Positions 51,449-58,179 of a DNA stretch of 58,179 nt are shown here, in pieces. Positions within the stretch are counted from its first letter, which is position 1. Each line of letters starts with the position of its first letter. The translations under genes and the position numbers were made by a program. The notes beneath the pieces are model-generated. The model saw nothing but the letters and a program-made list of their open reading frames with translations. It searched no databases and was not told where the DNA came from. The stretch lies in NCBI RefSeq assembly GCF_001270495.1, contig NZ_LGUR01000264.1:1-58179 (forward strand), read 5' to 3'. The DNA comes from Streptomyces viridochromogenes. Its GTDB lineage: Bacteria > Actinomycetota > Actinomycetes > Streptomycetales > Streptomycetaceae.

Positions 51449-51457
51449 TTATCCACA
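51449..51457. promoter_or_regulatory. Perfect DnaA-box-like 9-mer upstream of the ATPase pair
   Basis: TTATCCACA lies 44 bp upstream of the first ATPase start, in the divergent gap. It matches the general DnaA box exactly and the Streptomyces consensus TTGTCCACA with one mismatch. A single copy could be chance. Confidence 0.3.
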
Positions 51458-51500
51458 GGCTGCCGCGTGACTCGCGCGGCGACTGGTTAGGCTCGAAGGC

Positions 51501-52478
51501 GTGAGCAGGCTCCAGGTCGTCAGCGGCAAGGGCGGGACCGGAAAGACCACGGTCGCCGCCGCGCTCGCGCTCGCCCTCGCCACCGAGGGGAAGCGGACGC
51601 TTCTCGTCGAGGTCGAGGGCAGGCAGGGCATCGCGCAGCTCTTCGAAACAGAGGCGCTGCCTTACGAGGAGCGGAAGATCGCCGTCGCTCCTGGGGGCGG
51701 GGAGGTGTATGCCCTCGCCATCGACCCCGAACTGGCCCTTCTGGACTACCTCCAGATGTTCTACAAGATGGGCGGCGCGGGCCGGGCCCTGAAGAAGCTC
51801 GGCGCCATCGACTTCGCCACCACCATCGCGCCGGGGCTGAGAGACGTACTTCTCACCGGCAAGGCCTGCGAGGCCGTGCGGCGTAAGGACAAGGCCGGGC
51901 GGTTCGTCTACGACTGTGTCGTCATGGACGCGCCGCCCACCGGGCGCATCACCCGCTTCCTCAATGTCAACGACGAGGTCGCCGGGCTCGCCAGGATCGG
52001 GCCGATACACAATCAGGCGCAGGCCGTGATGCGAGTGCTGAAGTCGTCCGAGACGGCCGTGCACTTGGTGACGCTGCTGGAGGAGATGCCCGTCCAGGAG
52101 ACCGCCGACGGCATCGCCGAGCTACAGGCGGCGCGACTGCCGGTGGGACGGGTCATCGTGAACATGGTGCGGCCCGAGGTGTTGGACGCGGCCGATCTGG
52201 AACTCGTACGCAGTGTGCCGCGCGCGGCCGTCGCCAAGTCGCTGTCCTCGGCCGGGCTAGGCGGGGCGCGGCGCGGCGGGAACGCCGAGCGGCTGGTGGA
52301 CCCGCTGCTGACGCAGGCCGACGAGTACGCCGAGCGGTACGCGCTGGAGCACGAGCAGCGGTCGGTCCTGGCCGAGTTGGGGCTTGCGGTGCACGAACTG
52401 CCGCTGCTCGCCGAGGGTATGGATCTGGCGGGCCTGTACGAACTCGCGGGCGAGCTGCGGGAACAGGGCCTGTCATGA
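51501..52478 (+). CDS. ArsA/GET3-like ATPase, first of a pair
   Basis: The 325-aa protein starts with GTG 51501. It has the deviant P-loop GKGGTGKTT (residues 9-17), LLVEVEGRQGIAQLF (switch I region) and VVMDAPPTGRITRFL (switch II-like). The family includes ArsA and GET3. In mycobacteria the paired homologues Rv3679-Rv3680 form an anion-transporting ATPase-like complex linked to protection from glycerol- and nitric-oxide-derived stress. The stop lies in an ATGA shared with a mini-ORF. Confidence 0.88.
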   Translation: MSRLQVVSGKGGTGKTTVAAALALALATEGKRTLLVEVEGRQGIAQLFETEALPYEERKIAVAPGGGEVYALAIDPELALLDYLQMFYKMGGAGRALKKLGAIDFATTIAPGLRDVLLTGKACEAVRRKDKAGRFVYDCVVMDAPPTGRITRFLNVNDEVAGLARIGPIHNQAQAVMRVLKSSETAVHLVTLLEEMPVQETADGIAELQAARLPVGRVIVNMVRPEVLDAADLELVRSVPRAAVAKSLSSAGLGGARRGGNAERLVDPLLTQADEYAERYALEHEQRSVLAELGLAVHELPLLAEGMDLAGLYELAGELREQGLS

Positions 52479-52534
52479 GTCCGTTCACAAGTCGGGAGCT
52501 GTACGCGGTACGTCGGAAGCAGGGGATGTCATGA
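52475..52534 (+). CDS. Possible 19-aa bridging mini-ORF between the two ATPase genes
   Basis: ATG 52475 overlaps the first ATPase stop (ATGA), and its TGA (52532-52534) overlaps the ATG of the second ATPase (52531). It would encode MSPFTSRELYAVRRKQGMS. An 11-bp repeat, TGTCATGAGTC, flanks it at 52471-52481 and 52527-52537, suggesting an insertion or duplication of about 56 bp. Confidence 0.35.
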   Translation: MSPFTSRELYAVRRKQGMS

Positions 52535-53928
52535 GTCGTCCGGAACCGGCCCACGCGCACGACGCCGCCCGCCACCACCCCCCGCACCTCTCCCCCGCGC
52601 GCGTGCTCGACCTCGACCCGGTGCTCGACGATCCGAAGACCCGCATCGTGGTGTGCTGCGGCTCGGGCGGCGTCGGCAAGACCACGACCGCGGCGGCGCT
52701 GGGGCTGCGGGCCGCGGAGCGGGGGCGCAAGGTGGTCGTGCTGACCATCGACCCGGCCCGCCGCCTCGCCCAGTCGATGGGCATCGACTCGCTGGACAAC
52801 ACCCCGCGCCGGGTGAAAGGCGTCGAGGGCGCCGGCGAGCTGCACGCGATGATGCTCGACATGAAGCGCACCTTCGACGAGATCGTCGAGGCGCACGCGG
52901 ACCCGGAGCGGGCGTCCGCGATCCTGGGCAACCCCTTCTACCAGTCGCTGTCGGCCGGCTTCGCGGGCACGCAGGAGTACATGGCGATGGAGAAGCTGGG
53001 CCAGCTGCGGGCCAGGGACGAGTGGGACCTCATCGTCGTCGACACGCCCCCGTCGCGCTCGGCGCTGGACTTCCTGGACGCGCCCAAGCGGCTCGGGTCC
53101 TTCCTGGACGGCAAGCTCATCCGCGTACTGCTGGCCCCGGCGAAGGTCGGCGGGCGGGCGGGGATGAAGTTCCTGAACGTCGGCATGTCGATGATGACGG
53201 GAGCGCTCGGCAAGCTGCTCGGCGGGCAGTTGCTGAAGGACGTACAGACCTTCGTGGCGGCCATGGACTCGATGTTCGGGGGTTTCCGCACGCGCGCGGA
53301 CGCGACGTACAAGCTGCTTCAGGCGCCCGGGACGGCGTTCCTGGTGGTGGCCGCGCCGGAGCGGGACGCGCTGCGCGAGGCCGCGTACTTCGTGGAGCGG
53401 CTGGCCGCCGAGGACATGCCGCTGGCCGGTCTCGTGCTCAACCGGGTCCACGGCAGCGGCGCCGACCGGCTGTCCGCCGAGCGGGCGCTCGCCGCCGCGG
53501 AAAATCTTGAAGAGCCCCGCATTGTGGATCAGGAGGGCGGGAAAGCTGGACTTCGTAACTCCCCCGACACGTACGGCAGTTCAGCATCGGCCGCTTCCGA
53601 AGCACCGGCTCCTGACGCAGGCTCCCCCGCCGCCACGGACACCGAGCGCACCGCGGCCACGGACGAACCGAAGTCCGTCACCCCACATGTCGAGCGGTCC
53701 GTCGACCAACTCACGGCAGGCCTGTTGAAGCTGCACGCCGACCGCATGCGGCTGCTCTCCCGCGAGCAGCGCACGCGTGACCGTTTCACCGCGCTGCACC
53801 CCGAGGTGGCGGTCGCCGAAGTAGCCGCGCTGCCCGGCGATGTGCACGACCTCGCTGGGCTGCGGGACATCGGAAACCGGCTCGCGGCCCATCGGCCGGA
53901 GCTGCCTGATCCCGCGGCCGACGCCTGA
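52531..53928 (+). CDS. ArsA/GET3-like ATPase, second of a pair
   Basis: The 465-aa protein uses ATG 52531 (AGGGG 7 bp upstream). A His/Pro-rich N-terminus (HAHDAARHHPPHLSP) precedes the P-loop GSGGVGKTT (about 44-52), switch I TIDPARRLAQSMG, LIVVDTPPSRSALDFLDAP (switch II) and the Met-rich segment LNVGMSMMTGALGKLLGG, as in GET3-like hydrophobic grooves. A low-complexity insertion (about 340-395, Ala/Ser/Pro-rich) separates the ATPase from a helical C-terminus. It pairs with the upstream ATPase and precedes the convergent wblA. Confidence 0.88.
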   Translation: MSRPEPAHAHDAARHHPPHLSPARVLDLDPVLDDPKTRIVVCCGSGGVGKTTTAAALGLRAAERGRKVVVLTIDPARRLAQSMGIDSLDNTPRRVKGVEGAGELHAMMLDMKRTFDEIVEAHADPERASAILGNPFYQSLSAGFAGTQEYMAMEKLGQLRARDEWDLIVVDTPPSRSALDFLDAPKRLGSFLDGKLIRVLLAPAKVGGRAGMKFLNVGMSMMTGALGKLLGGQLLKDVQTFVAAMDSMFGGFRTRADATYKLLQAPGTAFLVVAAPERDALREAAYFVERLAAEDMPLAGLVLNRVHGSGADRLSAERALAAAENLEEPRIVDQEGGKAGLRNSPDTYGSSASAASEAPAPDAGSPAATDTERTAATDEPKSVTPHVERSVDQLTAGLLKLHADRMRLLSREQRTRDRFTALHPEVAVAEVAALPGDVHDLAGLRDIGNRLAAHRPELPDPAADA

Positions 53929-53989
53929 GGGAGTCCGACGAGTCCTGCGGGCCCCGCCCAGGGAGGCCCGGGAGTCCGGTCCTGGCTCC

Positions 53990-54328
53990 TCAGCCCACCG
54001 CCGCGTAGTCCTCGTACACCTCGTCGTCGTCGAGCGGCAGGATGCCCGCCCCCCGCTCGTACTCCGTACGCGCCGTCTCCAGCAGCCGGCGCCAGGAGGT
54101 CACGGTGGGCCGCCTGCGCAGCAGTGCGCGGCGCTCCCGCTCCGTCATTCCTCCCCACACGCCGAACTCGACGCGGTTGTCCAGCGCGTCCGCCAGGCAC
54201 TCCGTACGCACCGGGCATCCGGTGCACACCGCCTTGGCCCTGTTCTGCGCTGCTCCCTGAACGAACAGTTCATCCGGATCGGTAGTGCGGCAGGCCGCCT
54301 GCGCACTCCAGTCGACTACCCAGCCCAT
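53990..54328 (-). CDS. wblA: WhiB-like iron-sulfur regulator WblA
   Basis: The 112-aa protein starts with ATG 54328 (MGWVVDWSAQAACRTTDPDE). Four Cys bind the [4Fe-4S] cluster (C13, C35, C38, C44: AC...VCTGCPVRTEC), followed by the GVWGGMTERERRALLRRR beta-turn and basic region for DNA or sigma contact. Its identity as WblA rests on the characteristic C-terminus (RRPTVTSWRRLLETARTEYERGAG) and position between the ATPase pair and PBP. In Streptomyces WblA controls sporulation and represses antibiotic genes; whiB4 is the mycobacterial counterpart. The longer frame to 54385 adds no family sequence. Confidence 0.95.
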   Translation of the reverse strand: MGWVVDWSAQAACRTTDPDELFVQGAAQNRAKAVCTGCPVRTECLADALDNRVEFGVWGGMTERERRALLRRRPTVTSWRRLLETARTEYERGAGILPLDDDEVYEDYAAVG

Positions 54329-54891
54329 ACCGGCGCCGTCCTCTCCCGAATCGAGGCTCCCCCACGGCGGCAGCGGCATATTCACCGCCGCCAGTTGAGG
54401 ACGTTACGGAAGGTGGGCACAGCGCAACACCCCCTTCGGGCCCAATCTTGAATGGCCCGAACGGACTATGCGTAAGCGGCAGATCACCCGGGGGAGTGAG
54501 CTGGCGACATACGTGACCTTCCCGGCAAACCGGGACAGTTCTGTTGAGTCACAACGGACGCCGGATGACACACAAGGCGGATTCGGACACGTGCCCACCA
54601 AAAAAGTGGGGAACCTCCGCAACGATTCGGGGTCGCCGGACGTATTGATACGTGGCCGCACTGCTGTGACAGTTGAGAGCAGCTTAGGCCAAGGCCTGCA
54701 CGCCTGTCCGGGAAATGGGCTGCATCCATTCAGCGAGCTGCGCTCGCAGGTGGGCGGCCGATTTTGGCGTGCCATGGCCACCATGGCTCACGTCGCCTCG
54801 CCGTTCCCATCGCCTTCCCGTTGCGTTCCCGTCGCACGCTCCCGCACGGTCGGCCCTCGGTTCGCTCATCTCTACGGTTTAGGCTGCCCCC
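54329..54891. other. Divergent wblA-PBP regulatory region
   Basis: These 560 bp hold no supported gene. An 8-bp inverted repeat (54435-54461) lies about 110 bp upstream of wblA. AT-richer stretches at 54480-54560 and 54600-54680 (ACATACGTGACC; GTATTGATACG) are likely promoter DNA. Many regulators are known to bind upstream of wblA in Streptomyces; no specific site is claimed. Confidence 0.45.
54435..54461. promoter_or_regulatory. Inverted repeat upstream of wblA
   Basis: TTCGGGCC and GGCCCGAA are perfect 8-bp arms separated by 11 nt (CAATCTTGAAT). It may be an operator or an RNA hairpin in the wblA leader. Confidence 0.45.
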
Positions 54892-57186
54892 ATGCCAAAG
54901 AAGCGCTCGGGCGGTGGTCTGTCGCCAACCCAGCAGGCCGCCAAGTTCCTCGGTGTCAGTGTGCTCGCGGGAGCCGTGCTGGCCGGTATCGCACTGCCCG
55001 CAGTCGGCGCGCTGGGGCTCGCCGCCAAGGGTTCGGTCGAGAGTTTCGACGAACTCCCGGCCAACCTCAAGACGCCACCGCTGAGCCAACGCACCACGAT
55101 CCTCGACGCCAAGGGCGGCACGATCGCCACGGTCTACTCACGCGACCGTACGGTGGTCGACCTCAAGGACATCTCGCCGTACATGCAGAAGGCGATCGTC
55201 GCGATCGAGGACGCCCGCTTCTACCAGCACGGCGCGGTCGACCTGAAGGGCGTCCTGCGCGCCCTCAACCGCAACGCCCAGAGCGGCGGCGTCAGCGAGG
55301 GCGCGTCCACGCTGACCCAGCAGTACGTGAAGAACGTCTTCGTCGAGGAGGCCGGCGACGACCCGACGAAGGTCGCGCAGGCCACCCAGCAGACCCTCGG
55401 CCGCAAGATCAAGGAACTGAAGTACGCGATCCAGGTCGAGGAAGAGCTCGGCAAGAAGAAGATCCTCGAGAACTACCTGAACATCACGTTCTTCGGCCAG
55501 CAGGCGTACGGCGTCGAGGCCGCCGCCCAGCGCTACTTCTCCAAGTCGGCCAAGAACCTCAAGCTGCCGGAGGCCGCGCTGCTCGCCGGCATCGTCCAGT
55601 CGCCGAGCCGCTACGACCCCATCAATGACGAGGCCGAGGCCACCAAGCGGCGCAACATCGTCCTCCAGCGCATGGCCGACGTCGGCGACGTCCCCCAGGA
55701 GGAGGCCGACAAGGCCAAGAAGGCGCCGCTGGGCCTGAAGGTCAGCAAGCCCCACAACGGATGCATCACCGCGGTCAAGGGCGCCAGTTTCTTCTGCAAG
55801 TACGTCGAGAAGGTCTTCAAGAGCGACCCGGTCTTCGGCAAGAACCGCGAGGCCCGCGCCAAGATCTGGAACCGGGGCGGCCTGACCATCACGACGACCC
55901 TCGACCCGCAGGCGCAGAAGTCGGTCCAGGCCTCGCTCAAGGAGCACGTCAACCAGGACGACAAGGTCGCCGCCGCGACCACCCTGGTCGAGCCCGGCAC
56001 CGGCAAGATCCTCGGTATGGGCCAGTCGAAGCCGTACGGCTACGGCAAGAACGAGACCGAGCTCAACTACTCGGTCGACTCGGCGTACGGCGGCTCCAAC
56101 TTCGGCTTCCCGACCGGTTCGACGTTCAAGCCGTTCGTCGCCGCGGCCGCGCTGGAGGAGGGCCGGCCGCCGACGCAGGAGTACTCGTCGCCGTACGAGA
56201 TGGAGTACCCGAGCCCGGTCCAGACCTGCGACAGCACGCCGTGGACCAACCTCCGCGGCGAGAAGCTGGAGAACGAGAGTGAGTCGGAACGCGGCCCCTA
56301 CCGCCTGAAGAAGGCGATGGAGCTGTCGGTCAACACCTACTTCGTGCAGATGATCGCCGACATCGGCCTGTGCCCGGTGGTCAACATCACCGACAAGCTC
56401 CAGGTCCGCCAGGGCAACGGCGACAAGCTCCCCGAGCGCCCGGCCATCGCCCTCGGCTCCGTCGGCCTCTCCCCGCTGACGATGGCGAGCGCGTACGCCG
56501 CCTTCGCCTCCCGCGGCATGTACTGCACGCCGATCGCCATCGAGTCGATCTCGCAGAAGGTCGCCGGCCAGCAGAAGTCGCTGGAGGTGCCCAAGTCGAC
56601 GTGCTCGCGCGCGATGTCCGAGCAGACCGCGGACACCATCAACAACCTGCTGCAGGGCGTGGTCGACTCCGGTACCGGTAAGGAGGCCGGTCTCACCGAC
56701 CGCGACAGCGCCGGTAAGACGGGTACGACGGACGAACGCCGCAACGCCTGGTTCGTCGGCTACACGCCGAACCTCTCGGGCGCCGTCTGGGTCGGCAGCG
56801 CCACCCAGAAGGTCAAGATGCAGAACATCTACATCGGCGGCGAGTACCACGACCTCGTCTACGGCGGCCGGGTCCCCGGGCCGATCTGGCGGGACGCCAT
56901 GATCGGCGCCCTTGAGGGCAAGCCCGTCGACCAGTTCAACAGGGTCCATATCCCCGACGACGAGGACCGCGACCAGGGCCGGGGTGACGACGACGGCGAC
57001 GACAACGGCGACGACGGGAACAACGGCGACGACGGCGGCCTCATCGGTGGCCTGATCGGCGGCGGAAACAACGGTGGAAACAACGGCGGCACGGACGGCG
57101 GAACGTTCCCGACGCCGACCTTCTCGATCCCCGAGGGCTGGTGGCAGGGCCAGTCGAACGGGAACGCCAACGGGGGCCGCGACTGA
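54892..57186 (+). CDS. Bifunctional class A penicillin-binding protein
   Basis: The 764-aa protein has a basic N-terminus and one membrane helix (about 18-48). A GT51 glycosyltransferase domain follows: AIVAIEDARFYQHGAVD with catalytic Glu near residue 105, EGASTLTQQYVKN and FFGQQAYGVEAAAQRYF. The transpeptidase domain has Ser410-x-x-Lys413 (GSTFKPF), SVN (ELSVNTYF) and KTGT (SAGKTGTTDE). The C-terminal about 75 residues are Asp/Gly/Asn-rich. It polymerises and cross-links peptidoglycan; ponA2 is the positional equivalent in mycobacteria. No PASTA domain is present. It ends at the 46-bp palindrome. Confidence 0.95.
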   Translation: MPKKRSGGGLSPTQQAAKFLGVSVLAGAVLAGIALPAVGALGLAAKGSVESFDELPANLKTPPLSQRTTILDAKGGTIATVYSRDRTVVDLKDISPYMQKAIVAIEDARFYQHGAVDLKGVLRALNRNAQSGGVSEGASTLTQQYVKNVFVEEAGDDPTKVAQATQQTLGRKIKELKYAIQVEEELGKKKILENYLNITFFGQQAYGVEAAAQRYFSKSAKNLKLPEAALLAGIVQSPSRYDPINDEAEATKRRNIVLQRMADVGDVPQEEADKAKKAPLGLKVSKPHNGCITAVKGASFFCKYVEKVFKSDPVFGKNREARAKIWNRGGLTITTTLDPQAQKSVQASLKEHVNQDDKVAAATTLVEPGTGKILGMGQSKPYGYGKNETELNYSVDSAYGGSNFGFPTGSTFKPFVAAAALEEGRPPTQEYSSPYEMEYPSPVQTCDSTPWTNLRGEKLENESESERGPYRLKKAMELSVNTYFVQMIADIGLCPVVNITDKLQVRQGNGDKLPERPAIALGSVGLSPLTMASAYAAFASRGMYCTPIAIESISQKVAGQQKSLEVPKSTCSRAMSEQTADTINNLLQGVVDSGTGKEAGLTDRDSAGKTGTTDERRNAWFVGYTPNLSGAVWVGSATQKVKMQNIYIGGEYHDLVYGGRVPGPIWRDAMIGALEGKPVDQFNRVHIPDDEDRDQGRGDDDGDDNGDDGNNGDDGGLIGGLIGGGNNGGNNGGTDGGTFPTPTFSIPEGWWQGQSNGNANGGRD

Positions 57187-57227
57187 GGCGGTGGCCCGGC
57201 CGGCCTGAGAGTCCGGGTCCGTGACAG

Positions 57228-57273
57228 GGCAACGGCCCCTGTCCCCTCGTACGAGGGGACAGGGGCCGTTGCC
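57228..57273. terminator. Perfect 46-bp palindromic bidirectional terminator
   Basis: A 23-bp arm (57228-57250) is exactly complementary to 57251-57273, with CGTACG at the centre. It lies between the convergent PBP and YqeY genes, 41 bp and 75 bp from their stops. Confidence 0.85.
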
Positions 57274-57348
57274 TGTGGGTTGGGCTGCCTGTGGGGTCTC
57301 GTCGGCTGTGGCGTTTCGTCGCCTACGGCCTGCCCTGCTGCGTGAGCG

Positions 57349-57813
57349 TCAGCCGGCCAGCAGCTTCTTGACCGCCGCGGCGACGCGGCCGCCCTCGGCC
57401 AGACCCGCGACCTTCGGGTTCACGATCTTCATGACGGCACCCATGGCCCGCGGGCCCTCGGCGCCGGCCGCCTTGGCCTCCTCGACGGCCTGGGCGACGA
57501 TCTGGTTCAGCTCGTCGTCGCTGAGCTGCTTCGGCAGGTAGGTGGCGAGGATCTCGCCCTCCGCCTTCTCCCGCTCGGCCTGCTCGGCGCGACCACCCTG
57601 CGCGAAGGCGTCGGCCGCCTCACGGCGCTTCTTCGCCTCGCGGGTGATCACCTTCTGCACCTCGTCGTCGGAGAGCTCGCGCTTCTCCTTGCCCGCGACC
57701 TCCTCCTTGGTGATCGCGGCGAGCGTCAGCCGGAGCGTCGAGGAGCGGAGCTCGTCGCGCTCCTTGATCGCGGCGTTGAGGTCTTCCTGGAGCTTCGACT
57801 TGAGCGTGGTCAT
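57349..57813 (-). CDS. GatB/YqeY-domain protein
   Basis: The 154-aa product uses ATG 57813 (MTTLKSKLQEDLNAAIKERD); the open frame upstream is Pro/Arg-rich and not family-like. It has the YqeY helical fold: LRLTLAAITKEEV, the basic REAKKRREAADAFAQGGR and the tail LNQIVAQAVEEAKAAG... MGAVMKIVNPKVAGLAEGGRVAAAVKKLL. The family resembles the tRNA-binding part of GatB but is free-standing; the role is unclear. Confidence 0.9.
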   Translation of the reverse strand: MTTLKSKLQEDLNAAIKERDELRSSTLRLTLAAITKEEVAGKEKRELSDDEVQKVITREAKKRREAADAFAQGGRAEQAEREKAEGEILATYLPKQLSDDELNQIVAQAVEEAKAAGAEGPRAMGAVMKIVNPKVAGLAEGGRVAAAVKKLLAG

Positions 57814-58051
57814 GGCGTTGATTGTCGCAGGTGTGGGCGGCGGAACGCCCGTTGATTTCAAGGGGCCTGTGCGGAGGGGCGGGGTATCGGCGGGCCGGGG
57901 AGGGGCGAGGGCGGCGCGGGAGGGTCGGGGACGGAGGGCACGGGAGGGTGAAGGGCAACGGCCGGGGCGGGAGGGTCGAGCGTGGTGGTCGGCCCGGGAG
58001 GACCGAGGACGGTAGGGACGGGGCGCTCCCCCGGTCTGACACGATGGTCGT

Positions 58052-58179
58052 ATGCGCGCGCGATATGGAGTACCCCTGGGAATCACGGCGGTTGGCGCCG
58101 CCGGTCGGCTTTATTCGGCGGGTTTCGAGGCCCGTTCGTTCCGCCTGCGACGGGTGACGATCCCCGTTCTGCCCGCGGG
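58052..58179 (+). CDS. Metallophosphoesterase N-terminus (partial, runs off the window)
   Basis: ATG 58052 opens a frame reading MRARYGVPLGITAVGAAGRL, then YSAGFEARSFRLRRVTIPVL to the window end. A membrane-type N-terminal helix and the ARSFRLRRVTIPVLP stretch match the start of actinobacterial YkuE/YaeI-like metallophosphoesterases found next to this YqeY gene. The metal-binding motifs lie beyond the window. The start ATG is preceded by a weak GGT purine patch only. Confidence 0.65.
   Translation, partial: MRARYGVPLGITAVGAAGRLYSAGFEARSFRLRRVTIPVLPA

Overview
The window is high-GC actinobacterial chromosome, almost certainly Streptomyces. Evidence: GTG/TTG starts, strong third-position GC, bldG with its anti-sigma partner, wblA, a lysine-tailed TopA, a thymidylate kinase fused to a membrane domain, and a gene order that I recognise as the S. 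coelicolor topA-bldG-tad-acs-nhaA-crp-wblA-PBP stretch. From about 11 kb to 57 kb the order also parallels the M. tuberculosis topA...whiB4-ponA2 block (helicase, tad genes, ssd, HAD phosphatase, acs, epoxide hydrolase, MarP protease, NUDIX, nth, crp, MBL hydrolase, RidA, paired ArsA-like ATPases, whiB-like, PBP). Identifications are from sequence motifs and remembered gene order; no database search was run.

Region 1 (1-4,490) is accessory DNA next to a tRNA-Thr(CGU) gene. It holds a lipoprotein-like gene, a methyltransferase tail, a primase/polymerase gene interrupted by an in-frame TGA, and the N-terminus of a replication protein fused to a tyrosine integrase gene that carries a -1 and a +1 frameshift. 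This reads as a decayed integrative (AICE/pSAM2-like) element.

Region 2 (4,490-21,170) carries, mostly on the minus strand, a secreted aminopeptidase-like hydrolase, DNA polymerase III delta' (holB), the membrane/thymidylate kinase/coiled-coil fusion, topA, a methyltransferase, a lipoprotein, the proton-pumping pyrophosphatase (hppA), and the bldG anti-anti-sigma factor with its anti-sigma kinase.

Region 3 (21,170-31,500) has an MrfA-type helicase convergent with a tad pilus-type operon (TadZ/Ssd, TadA, TadB, TadC, pilin, TadE and a TadE-like protein). A HAD phosphatase gene broken by an apparent 8-nt deletion follows, then an intergenic structure placed where the Streptomyces 6S RNA lies. 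A 10-bp-phased array of DnaA-box-like 9-mers sits upstream of the tad operon.

Region 4 (31,500-45,700) has a degenerate Fic protein whose start codon sits in a perfect 22-bp palindrome, a CooC/MinD-type ATPase, a polysaccharide-deacetylase-like lipoprotein, a SulP transporter-carbonic anhydrase fusion, acetyl-CoA synthetase, NhaA, a holin-like membrane protein, an epoxide-hydrolase-like enzyme, a MarP-type protease and a NUDIX CoA pyrophosphatase.

Region 5 (45,700-58,179) has nth, crp (with a Crp-like site upstream), a NUDIX hydrolase, an MBL hydrolase, a nucleotidyltransferase, RidA with a translationally coupled DUF4177 gene, two ArsA-like ATPases, wblA, a bifunctional penicillin-binding protein, a YqeY protein and the start of a metallophosphoesterase gene. 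Two gene gaps here are bridged exactly by 18-19-codon mini-ORFs that share ATGA overlaps with both neighbours. Rho-independent-type hairpins separate most transcription units.
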